This document shows positions 1 through 12,745 of a DNA stretch of 64,000 nt, piece by piece (positions within the stretch are counted from its first letter, which is position 1; every line of letters starts with the position of its first letter). This DNA comes from Polydactylus sextarius (Eukaryota; Chordata; Actinopteri; Polynemidae). Made by a program: the position numbers and the translations under genes. The notes beneath the pieces were generated by a model, which was not told where the DNA came from, searched no databases, and saw nothing but the letters and a program-made list of their open reading frames with translations. The stretch spans positions 9,594,813 through 9,658,812 of the forward strand of contig CM028909.1 of the NCBI GenBank assembly GCA_016801845.1, written 5' to 3'.

Positions 1-3000
1 AGCTGGAGAACCATGGGCACAATGAGGAGAGTAAAATGCTTAGTAATAAAAGAAATGGAAAACCAGAGGAACACCTCCCTCAACTTGATTCAGGCACAAT
101 AAGGACACCACAGAAGGTGGAAGTAACTGAAACTCATAAATCTGAAATTTGCTCCAATAAGCCCCTCACTGATCTTCCTGTGAAACCTTTGCAGACCACA
201 GTTGCTTCTGACCAAAAGGCCAAGGATAAACAGCAAAGCAGTGTCAGTGACATCTGTGATACAGAAGACTCCATGACGGAGCAAACACCACTCAGAAAGT
301 CCCAGCAGTTTCACAGCACAAGGATAGAGCATCAGACTGATGAAGAACGTTGTGATAACTCTTCACATGACGTTTCTCAGTTTGATGGCAATTCAACTTG
401 TGACACTCCCTCGAGAATTGAAGTCAGCTCTGTCTTTGAAAAGACCTCTCATTTAGATGGTGACAGCTCATGCATAGATGATTCTACCAACTTCGATGAC
501 AGCTTTCACCCAAGAAAGGACATCTCTCAGTTTGACAGTACCTCCAATGCTGATGGGGAACCATCTACTACATTTGACACCACTAGAGACAGCAGTTTCT
601 CTGTGGAAGACTCCAGAAATGACACACTCGACTCCACAAGAGAAGGGGAAACCTCTGAGACAGAGGAAAGCCAGAACAGTTGCCAGATCACTAAGGAATC
701 GATGTCAGAGTCTTCTCTGAACAATACCTCTCAAATGGAAGAGCCTTCAGTAGACTCAAGCGATGTGTCCAACTCTCAACCTGTTCGTCAAGGTTCGGTC
801 TTAAACTTCTTTCTTTTTTTTCCTTTCACTGTCATCAAATTGAGTTGTATAGCTTGTCTGTTTTTCTGTGTCATTATTGTATGATGCAAAGTTATGCTGA
901 TAAAGTGCAATTCTGTGATCTCATCTGTAATTAGCTGATGCAGAGTGGGAGCCCAGAGGACATGACACACCGGACTCAGCTGGACGGATAAGCATTAAGA
1001 CCACTGTTGATGAGGCAATGACTCCGCCGAGTTTTAAGATGAGAGATGAGAACTTCATTGCCTTCAGTACCCCAGCTGAGAGCCCTGCTGTACACCCACT
1101 CCAACCAGTAACTGATCCCATTGTGTCCGCTGCTGGAGGACATGTGAAAACCCCAGGGAAACCACGCAAACCTCGAACTCCAAAGGCAATATGGATCAAA
1201 ACCCCAGGTATTTAACATTCTGATTTCAACAAAATGTTGTTTTAAAAAATGTGATTTTTCCTAATTTTTCTTATTCTTTTTTCTTTCTTTTTTTTTTTTT
1301 AAGCTCCTGAGGACGCCCAGCGGAAGCCTCGGGTTCGAACCCCAAAAGTGGAGAAAATGAAGTCTGAGGAACAGGGGAACAATAAAGCGCCGGCAGCCAC
1401 GGGTAGAAAGAGGAAGAAGTCCCTTAAAGTGGATACATCAGATGTATCTGGGCAGCCTGGGCCACATGCAGAAGATGTGGACTCGATCACGGCAACAATC
1501 GAAGCTGTTCTGGCCAACGCTTCGTCTCTCAACACAGCAGTCGAGAAACCCAAAAAGGCAAAGAGGGTCAAGAAACAAGACCAAGAAGGAAACGTAAACA
1601 CAACGAAACAAGATGCCGAAACGACTGCTGATGATGTTGAAGAAAACGATGACGACAGCTCGACTGCAGGTAATTAATAAAAAGGAGTGCTGTCACAGCA
1701 TTTTGTTGAAACATCGTCACAGTTTAACAGTCTAATGCTAATCCTGGTTGTGTGCATCTAACAGGTGAATCTAACAGACGTAGGGTTGCGACGGAGGAGC
1801 AGGTCCAGTTTCCACTGATGCATGGGTAATTATTGTTTTACCTGTTCAGTGAGTCTTTCACTCACTGATAGCACACTTTTTATTTCAACTCTGAACTTAT
1901 AAAGTCTACACTGTCAAATGGACACAAATAATATCAATAATAACTGTACTTGTATTATTGTATTAATCATTATTGGCTATAACTGCTTCACGTCGTGCTG
2001 TGATGACCTTGTTGCTCTTGCACATAATGCTAGTGAACAACATACAGTGTTTTACGAAATAAGGTCATAAAACATGATAGTAAATTTGTGAATTTATGAG
2101 CAGTCTTAACTTTTTTTCCAAAACAAGTTACTGTATGTTAAGAATGTAATAATGATTGATGTCTTGACCATAGATGGAAGAGGGAGATTCGTGTGAAAAA
2201 AACCGAGAACCGTATGAAGGGTGAAACCTGGTATTACACCCCTTGTGGAAGAAGGATGAAGCAGTTCCCAGAAATAGTCAAGGTAAATTTTCCTGGCTGA
2301 AAAACAACTAAAAGTTTTTGTTCTTTAAATACATTTTGTGAAGAAATAGATGATTTCTGTGTTGTCAAAACAATGACTTCTTTCTTTCTTGCTTTGCTCA
2401 GTACTTGAAGAGACACACTGACAGTGTGGTCACCAGGGAACATTTCAGCTTCAGCCCACGCATGCCTATTGGAGACTTCTATGAGGAAAGAGAAACACCT
2501 GAGGTCTGTTTTCAACTATAGTTTCAGCGTTGTTTATACATAAGTTGTATCCGTCGGTGAAACTGATGGAGCTTATTTGTTCTGTTATGTTTGTTACAGG
2601 GTATGAAATGGATCCTCTTGGCTAATGAAGAGGTTCCTTCTATGATCATGGCCATCACTGGCCGACGAGGTCGACCTCCAAACCCCGATAAAGAGAAACC
2701 TCGCAGAGTTCGTGGCCTGAAGGGAGCACAGGCCCGCCGCCCTGGTAGACCTCCCAAACCTAAGATGATCGACCTCCTCAGCAAAGTTGATGCCAAGTTG
2801 TTGAAGCGACTTGAAGCCAAGGGTGAGTGTTGAGTGTGAGTGTGATGTTATTGAAGAGTTTATGGGCGTACTGGGATGTATTTGGTTGGGCTAACCATTA
2901 AGCAGTGAGTGGTGTTGATGTGTTTAAAACCAGCTGGCTTATCAAACTCATAACCTTAAGAAAATTGTAATGTGGCTAATAATTTGTATTCACTTTTTAC

Positions 3001-6000
3001 AGAAGCTCTCACGGAGGAGGAAAAGGAGAAACTCGCTAAAATCAAAAAGAAGATGAAGAAAAAGGTATGCTATTGAGACTCTAATTTTAATCAATCATAC
3101 TGTTCTTTATATCACATCGATTTTGTTGCCGCTGTTCATTTTCAGGCAAGAATGAAGAGAAGGGAGGATGCCAAGATTAAGAAGATGAAAGAGGAGAAAA
3201 AGAAAGCTAAGGTAGAGACAAAACTCCTTCCAAAACATGAAAAGGTTTATCAGCTGTGTCCTCACTGCCACCAACTCTTCCTTAACTGTTTCTGTTCTTT
3301 CTTCCCTTTGTGGTTTCAGCTTGAGCAAGAAGCGAAGAGCACGGAGATGAAGGCTGCAGCAACTGACCCGACAGCACCACAGGTCACACAGCCAGCATCA
3401 GAAACTGCCACAGAGCCCAAGAAACCAGGCCGCCGAAGGTCAGCCAAGGTTGAGGCTGCTCCAACAATACGGCAGACGGACGAGGAGAGGATAGCCCAGG
3501 GTAAGAGGGTGCTGGGTGCTCGGAGTAAAGCAAAAGCTCTGGCTAAAGCTCAAGCAGAAGCAGAGGCGGCAGCCCAGGCTGCTCTGTCGGCTAAGAGGGC
3601 AGCAGAGAGGAGAGCGCAGGCCCAGAGACGTCTGGAGGAACGAAAGAGGCAGCAGTTGATCGCAGAAGAGCTGAAGAAGCCCACAGAGGACATGTGTCTC
3701 ACTGACCACAAAGTGAGTTTAAATTTGAACCAAATATGTTCAGATCTTTCGTGCTAAAACTGTGATTTCAGAGGTTTTGTCCACATGATCATGACCTTTG
3801 AACTTTGTCTCCACCAGCCTTTACCTGAGCTGTCCCGTATTCCTGGTGTGGTCCTTTCTGGCACAGCCTTTGCGCACTGTCTGGCTGTGGTTGAATTTCT
3901 TCATGGCTATGGAAAAGTGATCGGTCTCAATATTCCCAAGGACGTCCCAAGCCTCGCTACTCTACAGGAGGGCCTCTTAGGCCTGGGTGACAGTCAAGGA
4001 GAAGTTCAGGACCTGCTTATTAAGCTGGTGGAAGCTGCACTTCATGATCCAGGGCTGCCGTCGTATTATCAGGTGTGTGATTAGAGGAGAATCAATTAGT
4101 TAATGAGTCAGCTAAATCATTTTACAAAGCAGGACAGTTTATAGACTGAACTCTTATGAAAATAATCAGGAAGTTGAATCGATGCTGAAAATAATCCTTA
4201 ATTGCAGCCCAAGGCATGATACAACATTAATGTAGTTTCTTAAAGAATAATGGAAATTTTTTATCTACATTTCCGTCTTTTTCTATTCCAACCCTCAGTG
4301 TGTAAAGATCCTGGGGGAAAAGCTGGTTGAGTTAGAGTTGACCCGCAGCACAGTTTCAGAAGTTCTTCGCATCTTTTTGGAATCTCATGGTTATGAGACG
4401 GAGGTGTGCAACACACTGAGGACCAAAACTTTCCACGCCCTGCCTCCTGACACCAAAGCTGCCATCCTGGGTTTCCTGGTGGAAGAACTTAACAGCAGTA
4501 ACATTGTGACAAGGTTAGACCAAAAATAAAGATTATCTCTGAGGCCACTCATGAACCTAAAAGTTTGTTACTTTTGCATTTTGGTTATTTACTGTATGTG
4601 TTTATGTTTCAGTGACATTGACAACACATTGGAGAACATGGCAACCTACAGAAAGAACAAGTGGATCATTGAGGGGAAATTGCGCAAGTAAGATCATGGT
4701 TTTGTCTCTTTACATAGAGAGTAACTTCATGTATTAATCAGACATTTTAGTAGTAAAAACACAGAGCCAGAAAACCTGTTGATACTGATTGCTTTTCTGC
4801 ATTTCAGACTGAAGGCGGTGCTAGCGCGTCGTACAGGACGCTCAGAGGAAGAGCTGTGTTTTGAGGAGAGGAGGCGCAGCGCCCGAGTGGCCGAGGAAGA
4901 GAACCTCAGTCTGGAGGAGAGCGGTGTGGTGTTGGAGAGGGGCAGCCGTCGTGCACGCAAGGAAGAGCCCAAACTTAGCGATGTGTGTATCTTCCTTTTT
5001 TTTTTTTTTTGGTGAATGAGAACCCTAAAATTTCTACATATAATTTAAATTGCAATATTTCCTCTTACAGAGTGAAAGTCCCACTAATGCCAGCATTCCA
5101 GAGCTTGAAAGGCAGATAGATAAGCTAACCAAGGTGAGTCTGATGCTATGTTACACAGAAATGTCCATCATACATTTATGTTGTGTTATATTAAACATTC
5201 TTGTGTCTTTGAATCTCCACAGCGCCAAGCGTTTTTCCGTAAAAAGCTGCTACAGTCGTCTCATTCCATGCGGGTCATAATGCTGGGCCAGGACCGTTAT
5301 CGGCGCAGATATTTGGCTTTGCCTCACCTCGGAGGAGTTCTAGTCGAAGGGCCAGAAGAGCTCTTAAGTGAGTCTAAATTGAGAATCAATCTAAATATTT
5401 AGACTTTACAAACGTTTCAGTTTTTCTAATGTTTACCTACCTTCCTTCATGTTTCCATCTTGCAGCTTCAGGAGAAGTCCTTGTAGCTGAGGTGCCCGTC
5501 ACCTTCATTAAAAAAGAGCCCAAAGTGGAGGAGGCTCCCACCCCTACCACTCCACCTCCCACTCTACCTTCCTCTCCTTCCTCTGCCACCGCTGCTCAGG
5601 CCCAGACGTCGTCTCCAGAAGACGATCCCCTTCCTGGCACCGCATCCCTCATGTGCAGGCCTAGAGGACGCGGTCGGCCCAGAAAAATCAAACCAGAGGT
5701 GGAACTTCACCTTCGTACGGCAAAGATCCGCCGCCGCCGTCGAAGTAGTGTCAGGTCCGGTGGCGAAGACGGGCCCGGATCACCAAACAGTGGCACCCAA
5801 GACCTCACGCAGGCTGCTTTCCAGAGCTGGCTCAGCCAGTCGCAGGAAGCAGTGACCAACGGCACATGCTCAGCAGCAGGGGAAGCCCCAGAGGGCAATC
5901 GGCCAGAGGAGAGTGTGAAGGACATGGCAGAGAAACAGGGACAGTGGTTCAACCTGCTCCCCAAACAACCGTGTGACGATAACTCTCTCACTGAGCCCCA

Positions 6001-9000
6001 GGTGCCCCCCTCGCCTAGCTCACCCCCTAAACTCCTCCCTCAGATCCCGAGTACTCTACCTGCACTGGCTGCTCCACTCTTGCAGGTTTGCCCACCACGA
6101 TAATTTAAATGCATATAATTATCCTTCAACAATGCATGTGAAGAATAATATCTGGCATATTAATAAATGATCTTTCCCACCCCTCAGCCGGACCCACTCT
6201 TGCCTACTCTGGCTCCTGCTGACCCGGTGACCCCTGCAACACCCCAGGACATTCCTTCTACAACCGCTGCTTCTACTGTTCCTGACAGTGCCCCAACACA
6301 ACCACCACCACTCCCCCAGCTCATTCCAGCTCCCATTCCTCCCACTACCACCACTCCTACCACCCCCGCCAGGCCGGCTCGCAGGCGGAGGAGAGGCAGC
6401 AGAGGCAGCAGTCCCGCCCGCAGAGGGCCACGGGGAGCTGCAGCAAAACGCCGTGGTCGCCCTCCAAACTCTGTGTTCCAGGAACTTGAGCAGCAGTACT
6501 TCACACAGCTGGTGGTCAAACCCATTCCAGCATGTAAGTAGTTGTAGTAGTTTGTTGTTGTTTTGTTTTTTTTTTTGGACATTTGCTATCAGTGAACACA
6601 GCATGTAACTCATATCTTTCTTTTACCAGCAATGGTGCGTGGGTGGTGGTGGATCAAGGATCCAGATGAACTATATAGCACCTTACAGGCCCTCCATCCA
6701 AGAGGTATCAGGGAGAAGGTGCTGCATAAACATTTGGCCAAACACATGGAGAGTTTAGCGGAGATGTGCACTAAACCTGTCAACGGTGAGTGTTGTTAGT
6801 AAATGGAGCATCTCAGTTGTGGTGGATGTGAACAGGATTTCAGGTTTCCTAACAAAAGCTGTTTTTGTGTTGTTTCTTGTTAGACCCAATGTTTGAGTTG
6901 AAGGTAGAGGACAAAGACATGTTAGTGGAGGCTCTGCAGCAGCCGTGGCAAGTGCAAGAAAAGGCCATGGAGACTGACATCAGCGCCTTGCAGTGGGTAG
7001 AGGACCTGGAACAGCGAGTCATTGCTGCTGACCTTCATCTGAAGGTGAGAAATCACCTTATCTTCTACGTGTTAGCATTTTATTTCATCTGATTAATTCA
7101 TAACAACATAACACATGTATACATTTAAATCACACGCCCCTGTTGTTTTTCTTCAAGGCACCTCCTCAAAGTGCAGTCAATGATGCTGAATCAAACATAG
7201 AAACACCAATGGCAGAATTTCAGGTAACCATTAAAACTCTTGACTGTTCCTCGTATGTAATAATGTTATTGCTGACTTAACTTATAAGTCTGACTGATAC
7301 TTAACCTCCCTTTCACTCTCGCCTCTCTTAAGCCCTATACGATCCCAGATCCAGACTCCACACGGGACGACCTCCAGTACTACGAACATGACGCTGACCC
7401 ACGTGATGACTGGATCGTGCGAACGAAGAAGGAGTGGTCTGGGCTGCCACGTATCGCCACAAACCCCCTGGACCTCGGTGTGCTGCGACTGGCCAACCTT
7501 GAGAGAAACATTGAGAGGCGCTACCTCAAGGAGCCGCTGTGGAACCCGGCTGAAGTGATGCGCCTTGCTCCTCTTACCCCTACACCAGGAGAAGAGCACC
7601 CCATGGATGTCATCAGGTGAGGAGAACAGGCAGTGTTTGGAATGTGTTCTTTTGTTATAGGCTTTGTAGCCTTATTGTCTAATAATTTTCCTCTGTTCCA
7701 GTTTGGAAAGTGAAATCACCTCACGACTACGAACATGGCGGCAGGCCCTGGATCGCTGTCGCAGTGCTCCTCAGCTCTGTCTGTGTTTACATCAGCTGGA
7801 GAAGGCCATTGCATGGGAGAGATCTGTGACTAAAGTAGTGAGTAACTTTGTTTTAACCCACCTGTTCTTAGACTCTGGTGTACTTTGTTTCATTTTCATA
7901 TTACAACTATGAATGTGACAAATAAATCTTAAACAATTGAACTTGAAAACAAGACCACAAATGAATTCCCACATAAAAGAGCGTTCCTTTCCTGATATCT
8001 TTTTCTAGACTTGCCAGGTTTGCAGGAAGGGAGACAACGATGAGTGCCTGTTGCTATGTGACGGTTGTGATCGTGGCTGCCACATGTACTGCCTGAGGCC
8101 CAAAATCACCCAGGTGCCAGAGGGAGACTGGTTCTGTCCTACATGTGTTGCCAAGGTAAGAACTAATACTGTGATTCCTCACTAAGACGCAACTCAAAAT
8201 CAAAAACTTACAAGAGAAATTAGAGAAACGAAGACCAACTTGCAGCGTTTCTTACTCTCCAAATTATTTGTGCAGTGCTATATTTATCCTTCATGAGCTC
8301 AATCTGCTTCTTTTTCTTTTCTCTCAGGATGATTATGAATCGCATCGCTCATCAAAAAAGAGGTTCAGGGTGAAAAAGAGAAGATACGAAGACGACAGCT
8401 CTGAAGATGAGATGACAACACGACGTAGCACCGGCATGTCAACGCGGAACAAGGAGATCGTGGCATCGTCCTCATCCTCTCGTTACTCTGGAGAAGGAAC
8501 CGGAGGCGGCAGTAAACGTCGTCGCATGACAACCCGCAACCAGCCTGACCTCACCTTCTGCGAGTGAGTCATATCTTCGTCACTGTTGAGCTGTTTGAAT
8601 GCAAAATGGATTATATTAATGTTAAGCAGCAAGATTCTGTTTGACGTGAAAGGGACAACATTTACCTTAAATGATGTGAGATTTTAATAGTTTTGTTTTA
8701 TTTCCATCCAGGATCATTTTAATGGAGATGGAAGCTCATGCAGATGCCTGGCCGTTTCTTGAACCCGTCAACCCCCGACTGGTGCCAGGTTATCGTCGCA
8801 TCATCAAGAACCCAATGGACTTCCTCACCATGAGAGAGAGATTGCTACAGGGAGGGTAAGAGCAGACAACGCTACACATATTTATCATCGTTTCTTTTAT
8901 TTGGTCTCATGTACAATCATGCAGGTTTCACTGAATTAGAAGATGCTTGAAAAAAAAAAAGTGAAAATATTTATGTCAATCCCTTTTTTTTAATAACTTT

Positions 9001-9737
9001 ATATTTTAACTTCAACTCAACTTCAACTTCAACTCAACTCAAAAAAGGATGCAACTCACCTCTGAATAAAATTCAAAGGACAAGACCAGTCGACCACAAT
9101 ATAAATCTTTTTGTAGAAATAAACACGATGACATTATTCAAACTATTAAATGTGCAAATGAAACTTAGACTGTGTAAAAATGAGAGTGAATGGATCAAAG
9201 CTCCAGTACACAACCACAAATACAGGAAAGTAAAAGATGAATAATTGTTTTTGAATTTGAGGCCATCATTTACTGTATAGTGTATTTCCGTTCCTGTGTC
9301 GCACTCAGGTGTGTTTGCTTTGTTTATTATTTAGTTTGTACAATTGGACAAGTGTTCTATACTTACTATCCTGTAAGTTTCTAGTTCCCACATTTCCCAC
9401 AATTTAACAAATAAATAGAGAGGAAACTATTTAAGATGAAATGACAAATCTCTTTTGTCCAGTTACTCATATCTGACAGGAGAGCACAGAGACGGTCTTT
9501 TTCACAGCCTTGGAGCTTCGGATAAATAGAATATGATATGTAAGGAATAATGCATCCGTTCACTCCTCTTTCCTCAGATACTGCAGCTGTGAGGAGTTTG
9601 CAGCAGACGCTCAGCTGGTCTTCAATAACTGTGAGCTGTTCAACGAGGACACGTCAGAGGTGGGAATGGCCGGACACTCCATGAGGCGTTTCTTTGAGAG
9701 CCGCTGGGCGGAGTTCTACTCAAATAAAGACAAATAG
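1..9737 (+). CDS. baz2a: Bromodomain adjacent to zinc finger 2A (TIP5), 5'-partial
   Basis: Large subunit of the nucleolar remodelling complex NoRC, which pairs with SNF2H to silence rDNA. Exons: <1-792, 944-1207, 1304-1669, 1765-1825, 2174-2282, 2402-2503, 2600-2822, 3003-3064, 3146-3211, 3320-3712, 3818-4072, 4299-4513, 4613-4687, 4808-4982, 5071-5133, 5223-5367, 5466-6085, 6188-6533, 6630-6785, 6884-7044, 7158-7223, 7333-7616, 7702-7837, 8009-8155, 8328-8563, 8712-8855, 9578-9737 (TAG). Reading starts at base 3; all phases agree, giving 1,939 visible residues (human about 1,905 in full). Domain order: Ser/Asp-rich N-part (1-263), TAM/MBD-like (about 475-565), AT-hooks (RGRPP near 590), basic coiled coil (640-810), DDT (812-897), WHIM motifs, further AT-hooks (RGRGRPRK, KRRGRPP), C4HC3 PHD finger (1711-1760) and bromodomain (1838-1935) with the acetyl-lysine Asn in ELFNED. 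DDT, PHD and bromodomain match BAZ2A better than BAZ2B, and mip lies nearby as in human. The donor after 792 (GTTCGG) is weak. Confidence 0.96.
1765..2822 (+). other. baz2a: baz2a TAM (MBD-like) domain exons plus first RGRPP AT-hook
   Basis: Four exons encode the TAM domain, the nucleic-acid-binding module of TIP5 known to contact promoter-associated RNA. Visible landmarks are HGWKREIRVKK, GETWYYTPCGRRMKQFPE, then REHFSFSPRMPIGDFYEER. The exon at 2600-2822 adds GRRGRPPNPDKEK and RRPGRPPKPK, two AT-hook-like minor-groove binders. The 61-bp exon at 1765-1825 is the shortest coding exon here apart from the last one of ncoa3 and the first of the aquaporin; its phase (in 1, out 2) fits both neighbours. 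Confidence 0.85.
8009..9737 (+). other. baz2a: baz2a PHD finger and bromodomain exons
   Basis: The exon at 8009-8155 encodes a complete C4HC3 PHD finger (CQVC, CDGC, GCHMYC, CPTC). The exon at 8328-8563 is a Ser/Arg/Lys-rich linker. Exons 8712-8855 and 9578-9737 encode the bromodomain, including the WPFLEPV start of the ZA loop, YRRIIKNPMDF and the FNED Asn. All zinc ligands and the binding Asn are present, so both reader modules look functional. A 722-bp intron separates the two bromodomain exons and holds A/T-rich tracts and an imperfect TTCAACTCAA repeat near 9010-9045. Confidence 0.9.
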
Positions 9738-11560
9738 GAGCCTACAACGTTCCCCCTGATGGTGGGGCTGTAGACTGTTGGTGCTTTCACCGTCCCAGTC
9801 ATGTTCTCTCCATCACTGCTAAGACTGTCTGGAGGTTCTTCCAGCCACGTGTATTCTCTCATGTATAGGTATATATGTATAGACTTTGGCTATTTGTCTG
9901 TTATTGTTTCCTCTACTGGCCGAACCTTTTCGAGGCCCACAGCTGAACTGGCTTGAACTTGTACCCATTCCCCATCGTCAAGAGTGCAAACATGTCTCTT
10001 CATTTTTCCGTGTGTCCTCATCTTCACCTCAGCACCCCATCCTCCCCCTCCTCCTGTTTGCGTTTTCCTGTCACGTCTTTTTCACAAGCCCCATGTCGTA
10101 GCGAGGCCTGCGGTCGAGCCCCGCTTTGGGGTGCTGACACGGTCTCAGGCCCTGAGTATTTTGGTTCTCAGACTCATACCGAAGGTCAGGGACTGATCAC
10201 ACTATTGCAGCCTCACCGCTGCTACTGGACCTGCTTAGCAACGCTCAACGACTAAATGGATCAAAACTCTTCATAGAGCTTGGACCATTTCTTACCTGTT
10301 CAATGGAAATGTAATGTAACGTGGTCTTATGCCTAGAAGTAATTTTTTGCTCAATATATTTTTATTATATATTCTATATATAAATATATATAAAGATTAC
10401 AATAGCTGGGATTATTTAATAGCAATAGCTTGTAGTGAATGTGTACAGATTACCTTATAGAGATGTCTAGACGATTTATGAAAAGGCCAGTTAAACTAAA
10501 AGGAATCTGTTCTTGGACTGTCACGAGTAGACGTTGTATAACCTCCACTTAAAGACTTGCACGCACACATACACACTTTTCACCAATACATTCAAACACA
10601 CATACATACACTCAACATACACATAATTTCACACACATACCCACTTTCTGCTGCTGTGTGAAAGACACTGGTTTCTGAAACTGGAGGATTTTACTGTTGG
10701 TCAGTCAGTCTGGGCTTAGACTCTCACATTTCACTGTCCCTCCTGTTCTAGAGAATCTAAAAAATCTGGTAGTTTCACCAGATCTGTATCACAACAGAGG
10801 ATGCTACAGCACCTGTGTGAAGAGTGCTATCAGAGAACACAGCTCACACTGAAATTTTACTATTATATGCTATAAAAATTTGCCTCAAGACAAGATAATG
10901 TTTGCAGATTCAAAACCGCAACTGAGCAACTGATCCATGTTCAGAGTGAAATGTTTGTCTGTAGCTCGTCTGACCAGATGAAAACATCCATGTGAGGCTA
11001 AAATCCTCTCATTTTTAAAGACTAGAATTACAGAGGAGCTCTGATAATGAAGCACGGGGCACATCCATGCCTAGTTTTCTGTCTTGCATTCCTTTTATTG
11101 TTTGTTGTTATTTTTGTTGTTTTTTTTTTTGTTTGTTTGTTTTTGTTTTGTTTTTTTTGCTGTACAAGGGCCAATGTACGATGTTTTGCGCGGCATGGTT
11201 GGTGAGTTATGAAGGCAACAGGATGACTCCACAGTCCGGGTTTTATTTAAACTTGTTTCTTACACTGAACTCAAATCCGTTGATAGGAAATAAACTTTGA
11301 TGTTCCTTATTAAACTTAAAGGGACAAGACGTTTTTTCAAAAAAAAAAAAAAAAAGACATGAAAACCAAATGTGGTGTTAAGTGAATTTTTAATAATGTA
11401 CAGTTTTGGTGACTTTAAATTTGTTCCTTTATATTTTTAGGACCAATTCATCATTTTTAAGAGGAGGTATTACAAGACTCTGTTGTATTAAGGTGATGTA
11501 ACACGTGTGCATCTGTAGAATGTACTGTGAGTTGAATAAAAACCACACCTAGTAGAGTTT
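9738..11560 (+). other. baz2a: baz2a 3' untranslated region
   Basis: Sequence after the TAG stop has no credible coding potential. It contains A/T-rich runs, T-rich tracts near 11110-11160 and CA-rich DNA near 10560-10640. Two AATAAA signals on the + strand (11289 and 11535) bound it; GT/T-rich DNA follows the second. The extent is inferred from these signals only. Confidence 0.6.
11535..11540 (+). terminator. Probable distal polyadenylation signal of baz2a
   Basis: Canonical AATAAA followed within about 25-45 bases by a T/GT-rich stretch (GTTTTTGTTTTGTTACTG), as expected for a cleavage site. A second AATAAA at 11289-11294 could be a proximal alternative. Confidence 0.55.
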
Positions 11561-12697
11561 TTGTTTTGTTACTGCTTCCTCTGTTTTCTTCTTTCTCTTA
11601 TATCTGAATTCTTTACTTGTAGCTTATCAAGTTTATCCCTGTTTGTTCTCACGTTTTGAGACATATAAAGACATTTACTGACTTAAAACTAGCCCCTCTG
11701 GACAGCTCTGACCTGGATAACTCAACTGATACACTCAACTGTATAAACTTAATGGGGCTAAATACAAAGTGACACTAAGGGGACAGTGATATGTAACTTA
11801 TGTGCGTTATTTTACTACCACAGCATTTTAAAGTAAATGAATGCAACTATGCAGTTCAGGTGCAGTCTCAGATCTGATTTGAATCACTTTTTCTAGGCAA
11901 CATTTCTTAACATTTGTTGACTTCAGCTTCTTGTATGTATATAAGAATTGGCAGCTTTCCTTGTATACATATAAAATTAAAAATGAGACTCTTTCTGATT
12001 ACAGTCAGATAAGCTCTGTAATTAGCAGTCGTCTCTGTGGGATCTGGGAAGTTGTGCTCAGCATTTTATGGACTATATGATTAGTTGTTTGTTTGACAAA
12101 ATAATAGGCAGTTGAGTTGATAATGAAAATAAACATCAAATAATTATGAATTATGATGAGAACTGCATTGCAAGCATTATTTTCAAAAGAATATACTCTA
12201 TGAAAGGCACTTTTTGTCTCAGCTCGTATAACTTGCAGAAAGTTTGTGGTAGTACATCAAAGTTTTGACACAAAGTTCCTTCATCTTTTCCTTCCTTTAT
12301 CTGCTACAAACAGCAACATCTCCTCCTTCTCCAACTCTATCACACAATTCATTATTTGATGTCAAAGGCAAGGATTGTGACACAATCTACTCCACCGCCA
12401 GAGTAGGTTGAAAAAACAAAAAACGCAAACCTGAAAAGAAAGTGTCACTGAAATAATCTCATACATTTCTACTCTGCACATAGTCTGTTTCCCCTCATGC
12501 CTCCGCCATACCTGGCTGTATATCACACAACCAGAGCGCCGCAATATTTTGCGTTTAAGAGAGGAAAGAGAGCTCTTAAAAAATCTGGTGAAGTGTGTGG
12601 AAGGAGGTCTGCAGCTCCCTGGAGAGTCCTGTCTGAGGCATATGCTGCTGGGAACGTCCTGCCATCACTCCCAGCTGCTCTACAGAGGTAGGGACTC

Positions 12698-12745
<48 letters not shown>

